In this document: piece after piece, positions 1 through 6,060 of the stretch | Position numbering within the stretch: the stretch's first letter is position 1 | Layout: each line of letters begins with the position of its first letter | NCBI GenBank assembly: GCA_031262845.1 | Contig: JAISGZ010000247.1 | Coordinates: 1 to 6,060, forward strand | From: Propionibacteriaceae bacterium | GTDB taxonomy: Bacteria > Actinomycetota > Actinomycetes > Propionibacteriales > Propionibacteriaceae | Direction: 5' to 3' | DNA length: 6,060 nt | Notes under the pieces: model-generated | Seen by the model: the letters and a program-made list of their open reading frames with translations, nothing else | Told to the model about the DNA's origin: nothing | Databases searched by the model: none | Made by a program: the position numbers and the translations under genes

Positions 1-1347
1 CGACCTCTTCTCAGTCTCCGCTCCACCGCTCTCCCCCGGCGGCGACACGTCATTGGCCGGCGATAAGCCCAAACTGACAGCACAACCCGTGAAGGTGCCG
101 CCCAGCGCCAAGGTAGCCGAGGTCAGGATCGCACTCCGCGGCGTCAGAATCGTGTCCCGGATAATCCGGGCCACCGACAGGGGCGCCGCCACCAGTTGCG
201 GCCCGAAAGCCGGCCGTTGGGACAGCCAAACCACGTCACTGTCGTCGAGCGCGGCCGTTCGCTGAGCGATCTCGTGAATTCCATCGAGCGTTTGGGCGGC
301 TTGCTGGCGGTCGTTGTCTTGGCTGCTGGCTTGGCCTTTCAAACCGGACAAGCCCGCCCGAGTGGCCGTTTCGATCTGGCGACAGGCTTGGATCAGGGGT
401 GACGCGGGGTCGGTCAAGCGTCCCGGCGAGGTCGCTTCCAGCGCCACCTGGAAGGCCTCGCTGGCGGCCACCAGACTGTCCACTGTCGGGTCGGACAACC
501 ACGGTGTCACCCGCTGAATGATCCGTTCGACGGCTTGGGGACTCAATTCGACGGTGGCGGCGCTGGTTACGCGAGCCGGGAGATCGTGGGCCTCGTCGAT
601 GATGACGACATCGTGATCGGGGATGACGGCTTGGTCGGCTTCGGCGTCAACCGCCAGAAGGGCGTGGTTGGTGATGTTGAGGTCCGAGTGTCGAGCCTGG
701 TCCCGGGCTCGTTCAACGAAGCAGTCGGTGAAACGGGGGCAGCGCCGGGCCCCCAGACACTCCCGGTTCGAGACCGACAGTTGGTACCAGGCTTCGGCTG
801 AATGGCGTGGCGCGTCGTCCCGGTCGCCGGTCTCCTGATCGTTCAGTTGGCCGTCGGCCCAGCTCCGAAGGGCCACCACCTCAGCCCCCAAGACCGACTG
901 GGCGTCGGCTCCGGTCGCCCTCAGTCCTGCCGCCACTTCGTCTTCGCCAAATAAGGCCGGTTCAGCCGCCACCCCGTCCCGCAATTTGAGCAGGCAGACG
1001 TAATTGGCCCGCCCTTTGAGCAAACTCCACCGCAGTTTCGTCGAGCTGACATCGGCCACGGCCGACAGCACCAAAGGCACGTCCTTGGTAGCCAACTGGG
1101 TTTGGAGCGCCAAAGTGGCGGTGGCGACGACGACCCGGCTCGACCGGTTGGCGATCAGGTGGGCCGCTGCCGGAGCCAAGTAGGCCAGCGACTTACCCGT
1201 GCCGGTACCGGCTTGGACCAGCAGACGCCCACCGTCGGGTAGCGTCGCCGCCACCGCCCGCGCCATCGTCTGTTGACCCGACCGAACCTGACCGGACAAA
1301 CGAGCCAAGGCCGCCGCCATGATGGCGTCCGTCATCGTCTCAGTCAT
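1..1347 (-). CDS. dinG: ATP-dependent DNA helicase, DinG/XPD-like Fe-S family (partial, 3' end beyond left edge)
   Basis: Superfamily 2 helicase that unwinds DNA 5'-3' and acts on forked, D-loop or R-loop structures in the cytoplasm (family knowledge). I translated the minus strand: 449 codons are open from the ATG at 1347 to the window edge, with no stop. Seen directly: Walker A AGTGTGKS at residues 46-53, motif Ia region VVVATATLALQ at 72-82, four cysteines (C118, C197, C203, C209) in the spacing of the XPD/DinG [4Fe-4S] domain, motif II DEAH at 251-254, and motif III ILTSATL at 407-413. Actinobacterial DinG proteins are about 650 residues, so helicase domain 2 (motifs IV-VI) lies outside the window. 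Start choice: an in-frame TAG lies directly upstream (1348-1350); the ATGs at 1335 and 1320 are alternatives, and only a weak GGCGAG precedes 1347. All cluster and ATPase residues are intact. I found no LexA-type GAAC-N4-GTTC box upstream, so SOS control is not supported here. Confidence 0.93.
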   Translation of the reverse strand, partial: MTETMTDAIMAAALARLSGQVRSGQQTMARAVAATLPDGGRLLVQAGTGTGKSLAYLAPAAAHLIANRSSRVVVATATLALQTQLATKDVPLVLSAVADVSSTKLRWSLLKGRANYVCLLKLRDGVAAEPALFGEDEVAAGLRATGADAQSVLGAEVVALRSWADGQLNDQETGDRDDAPRHSAEAWYQLSVSNRECLGARRCPRFTDCFVERARDQARHSDLNITNHALLAVDAEADQAVIPDHDVVIIDEAHDLPARVTSAATVELSPQAVERIIQRVTPWLSDPTVDSLVAASEAFQVALEATSPGRLTDPASPLIQACRQIETATRAGLSGLKGQASSQDNDRQQAAQTLDGIHEIAQRTAALDDSDVVWLSQRPAFGPQLVAAPLSVARIIRDTILTPRSAILTSATLALGGTFTGCAVSLGLSPANDVSPPGESGGAETEKRS

Positions 1348-1572
1348 CTACTCGCCAGTTCGAAGGTCACGTGTTCATCGCCGGTTGGCCACCAGCTCCC
1401 GACTCATCCAAGCATTGGTTGGACGCCGGTTCAATTACCCGATCGCCGGGCAAGTCGATCACCAAAACATCAGCTGACCCATTTCCCCCATCCAAGCAGT
1501 TCAAACCAGCCTGAACCAGTGACTCGAAACGACTGCAACCTGCACCGGGCAAGCTGATCACCGAGCCCAGAG

Positions 1573-1608
1573 TTGCCCACCAAGCCACCAGCCAATACCC
1601 TAGGGGGT
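1573..1608 (+). promoter_or_regulatory. Candidate promoter of the rhodanese gene, probably leaderless
   Basis: A -35-like TTGCCC (1573-1578) and a -10-like TACCCT (1596-1601, matching TAnnnT) are separated by exactly 17 bases. Seven bases then separate the -10 from the A of the ATG at 1609, the usual -10 to +1 distance, so transcription may begin on the start codon. Leaderless messages are common in actinobacteria. The only SD-like string, AGGGGG at 1602-1607, ends one base before the ATG, which is too close to work normally. This is inferred from motif spacing alone. Confidence 0.5.
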
Positions 1609-1610
1609 AT
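1595..1610. promoter_or_regulatory. Putative CsoR/CstR-family operator (ATACCC-TAGG-GGGTAT)
   Basis: The 16 bases form an inverted repeat with 6-base arms ATACCC and GGGTAT around TAGG. CsoR-family repressors (copper-sensing CsoR, persulfide-sensing CstR) bind G/C-tract inverted repeats of this general form. The site covers the predicted -10 and the first two bases of the start codon, so a bound repressor would block initiation. The downstream gene encodes a rhodanese, a typical CstR-type target, which favours a sulfur signal over copper. No regulator gene is present in the window. Confidence 0.5.
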
Positions 1611-2112
1611 GTTTCTTCGCTCTCATCGCCGCGTTGCTGGCGCTACCTTAACCGTCGCTGCCCTCCTCGTAGGCCTACTCGCCGGTTGTTCAAGTTCTGA
1701 CTCCGATCAGCCCACAGATATCAGCCAGACCACGGCCACCACTTCCACGGCCGCCGAAACCGCCACCGCAACAGCCACCGGCTCCACCACCACTACCCCG
1801 ACAACAACCTCGGACCCAGCCGCGGCCTCGGTCGACGACCTGACCACAGCCGTGATTCTGATCGACGTCCGGACACCCTCCGAATACGCCGCCGGTCACC
1901 TCGAAGGCGCGGTCAACATCGACCTCCAAGGCGACTTCACAAGCGGTATCGCCCAACTCAATCCGGCCGGCTCATATATCGTCTACTGCCGTTCCGGCAA
2001 ACGGGCATCCGATGCCCAAGCCATCATGGAACAAGCCGGGTTCGTCGACGTGATCAACGCCGGCGGTTACGAACAAGCCAGCCAAGAACTCGACTTACCG
2101 ATCGTCACCTAA
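1609..2112 (+). CDS. Rhodanese-domain lipoprotein (single-domain sulfurtransferase)
   Basis: A 167-residue predicted lipoprotein. Residues 1-26 are a lipoprotein signal peptide: basic start (R4, H6, R7, R8), hydrophobic stretch 12-25, and lipobox L24-A-G-C27. C27 would be lipidated and anchor the protein on the outer face of the membrane. Residues 28-74 are a Ser/Thr/Ala-rich flexible linker. Residues 75-167 are one rhodanese domain with the IDVRTPSEYAAGHLEGAVNI signature (85-104) and active-site loop CRSGKR (127-132), where C127 is the persulfide-forming cysteine. The domain is PspE/GlpE-sized. The likely role is sulfane-sulfur transfer or detoxification outside the cytoplasm; donor and acceptor are unknown. 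Start choice: an upstream in-frame TTG at 1573 would add 12 residues and bury the signal peptide, and it coincides with the predicted -35, so the ATG at 1609 is preferred. The gene is monocistronic, divergent from dinG and convergent with the flavoprotein gene. Confidence 0.9.
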   Translation: MFLRSHRRVAGATLTVAALLVGLLAGCSSSDSDQPTDISQTTATTSTAAETATATATGSTTTTPTTTSDPAAASVDDLTTAVILIDVRTPSEYAAGHLEGAVNIDLQGDFTSGIAQLNPAGSYIVYCRSGKRASDAQAIMEQAGFVDVINAGGYEQASQELDLPIVT

Positions 2113-2241
2113 AAACCACGAAACGCAAGCACCACGAGGTCAGCTCCCCCAACAGACTTAACTCAGTCGCTGGTGCGCTCCTTCAACCTGGGCCTATCGG
2201 CAACGACAACTCGGCTGGATCCCACAAGCTGACGCCAATAC

Positions 2242-2282
2242 GAATTTGTCCGTGCGGAAAAATTTTCCGCACGGACAAATTC
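2242..2282. terminator. Perfect 20-bp inverted repeat, probable bidirectional terminator
   Basis: The arms 2242-2261 and 2263-2282 are exact reverse complements separated by one base (A2262). In RNA the AAAAATTTT centre would open into a small loop on a stem of about 17 pairs. The repeat lies between two convergent genes, 129 bases after the rhodanese stop and 30 bases after the flavoprotein stop. Neither side has a long T tract, only AAATTC at each end, so it is not a textbook intrinsic terminator. A repetitive palindromic element is the alternative. Nothing else recognisable was seen in 2113-2312. Confidence 0.55.
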
Positions 2283-2312
2283 TCAGTTCCAACGAACGCT
2301 AAAACCAACGGC

Positions 2313-5048
2313 TCACAAACCAGCCCGCTGGCGAGCTTCTGCCTCTTGCTTCTTGAACAGGTTGAAGCGGGGCAGGAACTTGTCCCAGTCGATCATGTGG
2401 GCGTCAATTTCGGGGCCATCAACGCAGGCGTGACGACGAACCAGCTTGTCACCCTCTTGAACCGGCACCATGCAGGCGCCACACATGCCGGTGGCGTCGA
2501 CCATGATCGAGTTCAGGCTGGCGACCGTGTGGACATCATAGGACCGCGTCAGATCGGCTACCACGCGCATCATGATGGGCGGGCCGATGGTCGTGACCTC
2601 GGCGATCGGACGCTTGACTTTGAGCATCTGTTCGAGCGGTGTCGTCACGAAACCTTCGACGCCGAAGCTGCCGTCGTTGGTCGTGTAGATGACGTCGAGT
2701 TGATCGCCGTATTGAGCTTTGAGGTTCTCGACCCGTTCTCCCGGCTGATGCCAGAACATCAGGTCTTTCGAACGGAAGCCGGCGATCAACGTGACGTGGT
2801 TACCGAGCCGCAGATGCTCGCGCATGATCGGGTAAACCGGCGGCAAACCGAGACCACCGGCCGTGAAAACGACGGTCTGAGAACTCGGATACGGCCGCAG
2901 TTCCGAGGGCAGGCCGAGCGGCCCGGCGATACCAGCGAATTGGTCGCCCGGCTGCATCTGGTTCATTTCCAAACTGGAGACGCCCATACCCTGAATGACG
3001 AGGTCGATCCAGCCGGCTTCGGCATCCCAATCGGCCAGCGTCAGCGGAATCAACTCACCGGTCGGCTGCTTATGCAGCACCCGGACGAATTGCCCGGCTT
3101 GAGCCGCCCGCGCGATCACGGGCGAAGCCACCACGAATTCTTCGATCCCTGGTGAGAGGTGAATTTTCTCGAGGATGCGGTTGCTGCTGGCGGCCAGATC
3201 GGTGAAGCGGTGAGCCCGCGCCACCCGGTCGGGGATGACCGCCGGATCGATGTCGGCGCCGCCGATGATTTCACGGGCTGCCGTCTGACCGTCGCCCGCC
3301 GCTCGAATCGCCGTCGAACCACCCCGGGCGGCGTCACCGCCGGAGAAAATCTGGTCCAGGCTGGTCTCTTGCGAGCCTTCCCGCAGCTGAATCGCGCCTC
3401 GTGGCGTGACCGCCAAATCCGGCTCCGAATCACGGATGATCGGGTTCGACGTATTACCCAGGGCCATGATCACGAGATCGGCCGGCATCGGCTGGGTTTT
3501 CCCGGTTGACAACGGCCGCCGACGACCGGAAGCGTCCGGTTCGCCGAGTTCCATGGTCTCGACGATGGCCGTGGTGACGAAGTTGGTCTCGTCACCTTCG
3601 AAGGCGATCGGTGTCTGCAAGGTCGCCAGTCCGATGCCCTCTTCGAGGGCGTGGTGCAATTCTTCGACCCGGGCCGGCATCTCGGCCTGGGTCCGCCGGT
3701 AGACGATCGTGACGTTACCGCCGAGCCGCCGGGCCGTTCGGGCCGCGTCCATAGCCGTGTTGCCACCACCGATGATGAGAACCTGCTTGTCCCGCACCTC
3801 GGGCAGCGGCGTGTCGTATTCCTCCAGGTCGGCGTGCATCAAGTTGACCCGGGTGAGGAACTCATTGGCCGACATGACGCCGAGCAGATGTTCCCCGGGC
3901 ACGTTGAGGAAGGTCGGCAGACCGGCCCCCGTGCCGACGAAGACCTTCCAGAAACCGGCCTCGGTCAGATCGCGCAGCGTGGCCGTCTTCCCGACCACGA
4001 AGTTGGTTACGAAACGGCCGCCCAGCAAGCGGATTTTCTCGACCACATCGTCAATCAGCTGATTCGGCAAACGGAATTCGGGGATGCCGTAACGCAAGAC
4101 ACCACCGAGTTCGTGGAAGGCCTCGAAAACCGTCACCGGGAAGCCTTCACGGGCCAGCAGATAGGCGTTGATGAGCCCGGCCGGGCCGGAACCGATAATC
4201 GCGATCGGGGGTTTCAAACCCGTCGTCCAGGGATCGGGGACGTCCTTGAAGCGCTGCTGGGCGCCACCGGGATGAGCCTGTTTGTCCCACTCCGGCAAGA
4301 ACCACTCGACCTGACCGATCGACATCGGCAGTTTGTGAATACAGACGCCTTGGCACTGCAACTCTTGCGGGCACACCCGACCGGTCACATTCGGCAGCGG
4401 GTTCGAGGCTTCGACCAAAGCCAGAGCCTCATCGAACCGGCCTTGGCCGAGCAGGCGGAACATATCGGGAATGTGAATTCGGACCGGGCAGCCGCCTTTC
4501 GGCTGCGGCTGATCCGGCACCGGCTTGCCGACCTCACACGGCCGGGCGGCACACTGCTTATCCCGAATCGCTTCCAGCCAGACCAGCAACTCAACTTCCC
4601 GCAGCGAGTAGCCGAGTTCCATGTAACCGATGTAACCGCGGTTGACCAGGCCGAAATTATCCGACCGGACATCGGCTTCGACAATGTACGGGCCGATGCT
4701 GTTTTCCGCCGGCCAACTGGCCGACAGGCCTTCGACCATCGGGTAGCGGTCGCGCAGATGTTCGTCGACCCCACGCAGCCAAATCCGTTTCCGGCCCACC
4801 GGCAGGTCCCAAATGAAGCGCATCAAGGTCGTGGCGGCGTCACCGCCGGCCAGCAAGATGTTCCACAGTTGGTTGACAAAGGCGGCTGACAAGACGTTAC
4901 CGGCCTTGAACTCGGCCGCGATCGACACCATCGCGTCGGCCAGGACGAGACCCTGGAAACTTCTCGGATCAGCTTCCAAGCGACGCCTCAAGATCGCCAG
5001 TCGGCTGGCCAGAGCGTCCGAACTGATTGTTTCGGGTACTGCTGTCAT
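2313..5048 (-). CDS. Fused NfnB(GltD-like)-NfnA(SudB-like) FAD/NAD(P) iron-sulfur oxidoreductase
   Basis: A 911-residue cytoplasmic flavoprotein. Residues 1-150 match no family I recognise. Residues 155-250 form the GltD/NfnB N-terminal Fe-S domain (C166, C171, C187-PV, C226-PQELQ-C232-QGV-C236). Residues 280-600 form the FAD/NAD(P) module: FAD motif GSGPAGL 286-292, nucleotide motif GGGNTAMDAARTARRLG 427-443, and GGDAARGGSTAIRAAGDG 570-587. Residues 617-911 match NfnA/SudB: GQFVRV 652-657, IPLTLADWD 667-675, GPLGLP 709-714, TAGGLGLPPVYP 729-740, and a [2Fe-2S] site with D851, C856, C859 and C875-VDGPEID. The family moves electrons between ferredoxin and NAD(P)H, with bifurcation in Nfn; Sud homologues also reduce polysulfide. 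Start choice: the ATG at 5048 has GGAG eight bases upstream and overlaps the preceding stop as ATGA; upstream residues in this frame only shadow the neighbour. Oddities: D163 occupies the usual first-Cys position, and 15 residues separate C171 and C187 where 3 are usual. Exact donor and acceptor are uncertain. Confidence 0.88.
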   Translation of the reverse strand: MTAVPETISSDALASRLAILRRRLEADPRSFQGLVLADAMVSIAAEFKAGNVLSAAFVNQLWNILLAGGDAATTLMRFIWDLPVGRKRIWLRGVDEHLRDRYPMVEGLSASWPAENSIGPYIVEADVRSDNFGLVNRGYIGYMELGYSLREVELLVWLEAIRDKQCAARPCEVGKPVPDQPQPKGGCPVRIHIPDMFRLLGQGRFDEALALVEASNPLPNVTGRVCPQELQCQGVCIHKLPMSIGQVEWFLPEWDKQAHPGGAQQRFKDVPDPWTTGLKPPIAIIGSGPAGLINAYLLAREGFPVTVFEAFHELGGVLRYGIPEFRLPNQLIDDVVEKIRLLGGRFVTNFVVGKTATLRDLTEAGFWKVFVGTGAGLPTFLNVPGEHLLGVMSANEFLTRVNLMHADLEEYDTPLPEVRDKQVLIIGGGNTAMDAARTARRLGGNVTIVYRRTQAEMPARVEELHHALEEGIGLATLQTPIAFEGDETNFVTTAIVETMELGEPDASGRRRPLSTGKTQPMPADLVIMALGNTSNPIIRDSEPDLAVTPRGAIQLREGSQETSLDQIFSGGDAARGGSTAIRAAGDGQTAAREIIGGADIDPAVIPDRVARAHRFTDLAASSNRILEKIHLSPGIEEFVVASPVIARAAQAGQFVRVLHKQPTGELIPLTLADWDAEAGWIDLVIQGMGVSSLEMNQMQPGDQFAGIAGPLGLPSELRPYPSSQTVVFTAGGLGLPPVYPIMREHLRLGNHVTLIAGFRSKDLMFWHQPGERVENLKAQYGDQLDVIYTTNDGSFGVEGFVTTPLEQMLKVKRPIAEVTTIGPPIMMRVVADLTRSYDVHTVASLNSIMVDATGMCGACMVPVQEGDKLVRRHACVDGPEIDAHMIDWDKFLPRFNLFKKQEAEARQRAGL

Positions 5049-6060
5049 TGAATGATCTCCGCATCGCAAGTGTCCTTGACCCGCTCGAAACGGGCTTCCA
5101 TCTCCGGGGTCACGGGGCCCAGCGCCGCCAGGCCGCCTGGCCGCATGTGGCTGGCCGCCTTCGGTTCGCCGTCGACGATGATCGTCGTCCGCTCGAAGAT
5201 CTCCGGCAGTTCCTGGTAGCAGGTCGCGCAGTCCGTGCATTTCGGCTCATCGTCGGGTGACAAGAAATCGGCGCATCGGCTGGTTTCGGACCGAGCCCCG
5301 TGGCACTGGGCGCCGCCGCTGAGGCAGTCGGGGCCTTTGACGCCGCCGCCGGAGCGGCCGGAACCGTGGCCGGAGTAGACACGGTCGTCGGTCGAACGGC
5401 CGAAGCCGGGGCAACCGAACCAGTCGGGCCGACAAAACTCGGCCAAACCACCGAATTGGGATCCTTCGCGGTCGCCAACTGCGCCATCGCCGTCGCGATT
5501 TCGTCCATCGCCAGTTCCCGGCCTTCGGTCGCTTCAACGACCTGTTGCTGCAAAGCCGCCACTTGGGCCTTGGCTTCGGCCGTCAACCGAGCTTGATCCC
5601 GACCAGCCAGGAAGCGCAGCGTTTGCCAGAAGCGCTGCCGGTCCTCGACCAGTTCAACGATCGAGTCCGAGACCTGAATCTTCTTCAGCGGCTGACCTTC
5701 GTTCGCCACCAGGATGTACGGCACCTTGCCGGTCCGGGCCTCGGGCGTCAGTTCGACAAACTCGGCGATCGGCGTGGCATCAGCGGTCCCGGCCGGCAAA
5801 AGCCGGAAATGCTGCGCGAAACGGACTTCACCGTAGGCGAACTCAGCCGGTGTCAACGGCACGTCGATAATCTCGGGCTTGCCCTGTTCGTTGGTCGCGA
5901 CCAGAGTCTGGGTCGTCCAAGGCGAGTCGACGTCGGGGTTACCTTCGAGCGACAACCGCTCGGGCCAGGTATCACCCTTCCGCGGATCGTGAACGAACAA
6001 CGGCATCAGCCGCGACTCGACCGCCAGCCGGCTACGGGCCGTCGACAAATCATCAGCGAA
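5045..6060 (-). CDS. 2-oxoacid (pyruvate):ferredoxin oxidoreductase-like protein, C-terminal part with ferredoxin domain; apparent -1 frameshift, 5' end beyond right edge
   Basis: C-terminal end of a very large protein entering from the right edge in frame (FADDLSTARSRLAVESR...). The segment at 6060-5600 contains LAVESRLMPLFVHDPRKGD, LEGNPDV and a GEVRFAQHF stretch. These resemble the region after the thiamine-diphosphate domain in large PFOR-like proteins of proteobacteria and planctomycetes (recalled, not searched). Next come a Gln/Ala/Glu-rich helix, probably coiled coil (about 5598-5464), and a Pro/Ala/Thr-rich linker (about 5463-5263). The end is a ferredoxin domain with C-T-D-C-A-T-C (5239 to 5219) and a fourth cysteine in KDTCDAEII (5066-5068), enough for one [4Fe-4S] cluster. 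The ferredoxin part is read one base back (-1) from the upstream part; staying in the first frame gives basic low-complexity residues and a stop at 5110-5112. The conserved cysteines and ATGA coupling suggest a functional product or a sequencing error. The TPP-binding and catalytic domains are outside the window, so the substrate is unknown. Confidence 0.78.
5055..5060 (-). promoter_or_regulatory. Ribosome binding site deciding the flavoprotein start
   Basis: GGAGAT read on the minus strand, with the GGAG core eight bases from the ATG at 5048. It lies inside the last codons of the upstream PFOR-like gene. Together with the ATGA overlap (stop TGA 5045-5047, start ATG 5046-5048) it supports translational coupling and fixes the start 64 codons inside the longest open frame. 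Confidence 0.75.
5262..5300 (-). other. Frame transition (-1) inside the PFOR-like linker
   Basis: Upstream coding (linker ending ...GLGPKPADAPIS) and downstream coding (FLSPDDEPKCTDC...) are in frames that differ by -1, equivalent to one missing base. The junction must lie about here, before the first ferredoxin cysteine at 5237-5239. Candidate points are the four-G run (C on the plus strand, 5296-5299) and the ATTTCTTG stretch (5268-5261). Neither is a canonical X-XXY-YYZ slippery heptamer in the incoming frame. Confidence 0.7.

Noticed and set aside
1355..1382. Possible LexA/SOS box upstream of dinG (GAAGGTCACGTGTTC)
   Set aside because: The spacing is GAA-N9-TTC rather than the actinobacterial GAAC-N4-GTTC, so it does not match.
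1273..1557. Plus-strand open frame of 94 codons across the dinG start region
   Set aside because: It overlaps dinG antisense and gives a Pro/His/Ser-rich composition without any motif.
1367..1588. Minus-strand open frame of 73 codons (GTG start) ending 19 bases before the dinG start
   Set aside because: No ribosome binding site, no recognisable domain, weaker third-position GC than the neighbours, and its start overlaps the predicted rhodanese promoter. A small gene is not excluded but not supported.
3651..4889. Long plus-strand open frame (412 codons) opposite the flavoprotein gene
   Set aside because: It is a shadow of the minus-strand gene, common in high-GC DNA. The composition is Arg/Gln/Asp-rich and no domain is visible, while the minus strand has many conserved motifs.
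2313..5048. Assignment as glutamate synthase small subunit (GltD)
   Set aside because: The GltD-like module is followed by a full NfnA/SudB module, no GltB large subunit is adjacent, and the partner gene is PFOR-like, so an Nfn-type oxidoreductase fits better.
5049..5240. 64-residue N-terminal extension of the flavoprotein in the same frame
   Set aside because: These bases encode the ferredoxin domain of the upstream gene in another frame. The in-frame translation is Arg/Gly-rich with no motif, and the ATG at 5048 has a good RBS and an ATGA overlap.

Overview
The window reads as a piece of a high-GC bacterial chromosome, most likely an actinobacterium. The reasons are strong G/C preference at third codon positions, an actinobacterial-type DinG helicase, a Thr/Ala-rich lipoprotein linker, and a probable leaderless promoter. 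No genus can be named from the sequence alone.

Layout, left to right. (1) Positions 1-1347, minus strand: the N-terminal two thirds of a DinG/XPD-like iron-sulfur DNA helicase, running off the left edge. (2) Positions 1348-1608: a divergent intergenic region. Its right end carries a well-spaced -35/-10 pair and an ATACCC-TAGG-GGGTAT inverted repeat that resembles CsoR/CstR-family operators. (3) Positions 1609-2112, plus strand: a small lipoprotein with a single, catalytically intact rhodanese domain. (4) Positions 2113-2312: a convergent intergenic region with a perfect 20-bp inverted repeat, probably a bidirectional terminator. (5) Positions 2313-5048, minus strand: a 911-residue flavoprotein in which an NfnB/GltD-like module is followed by an NfnA/SudB-like module, behind an unassigned N-terminal extension of about 150 residues. 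(6) Positions 5045-6060, minus strand: the 3' end of a very large 2-oxoacid (pyruvate):ferredoxin oxidoreductase-like gene with a coiled-coil/Pro-Ala linker and a C-terminal one-cluster ferredoxin domain. It overlaps the flavoprotein gene by ATGA. As given, the sequence needs a -1 frame change in the linker to join the two parts.

How the genes may work together. The last two genes form a translationally coupled pair. The inferred path is oxidative decarboxylation of a 2-oxoacid by the PFOR-like protein, electron transfer to its tethered ferredoxin domain, and exchange with NAD(P)(H) through the Nfn-like flavoprotein, or the reverse. This PFOR/fused-Nfn module is the most interesting system here. 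The rhodanese is probably an independent, persulfide- or copper-responsive unit facing outside the membrane. DinG is ordinary DNA-repair machinery.
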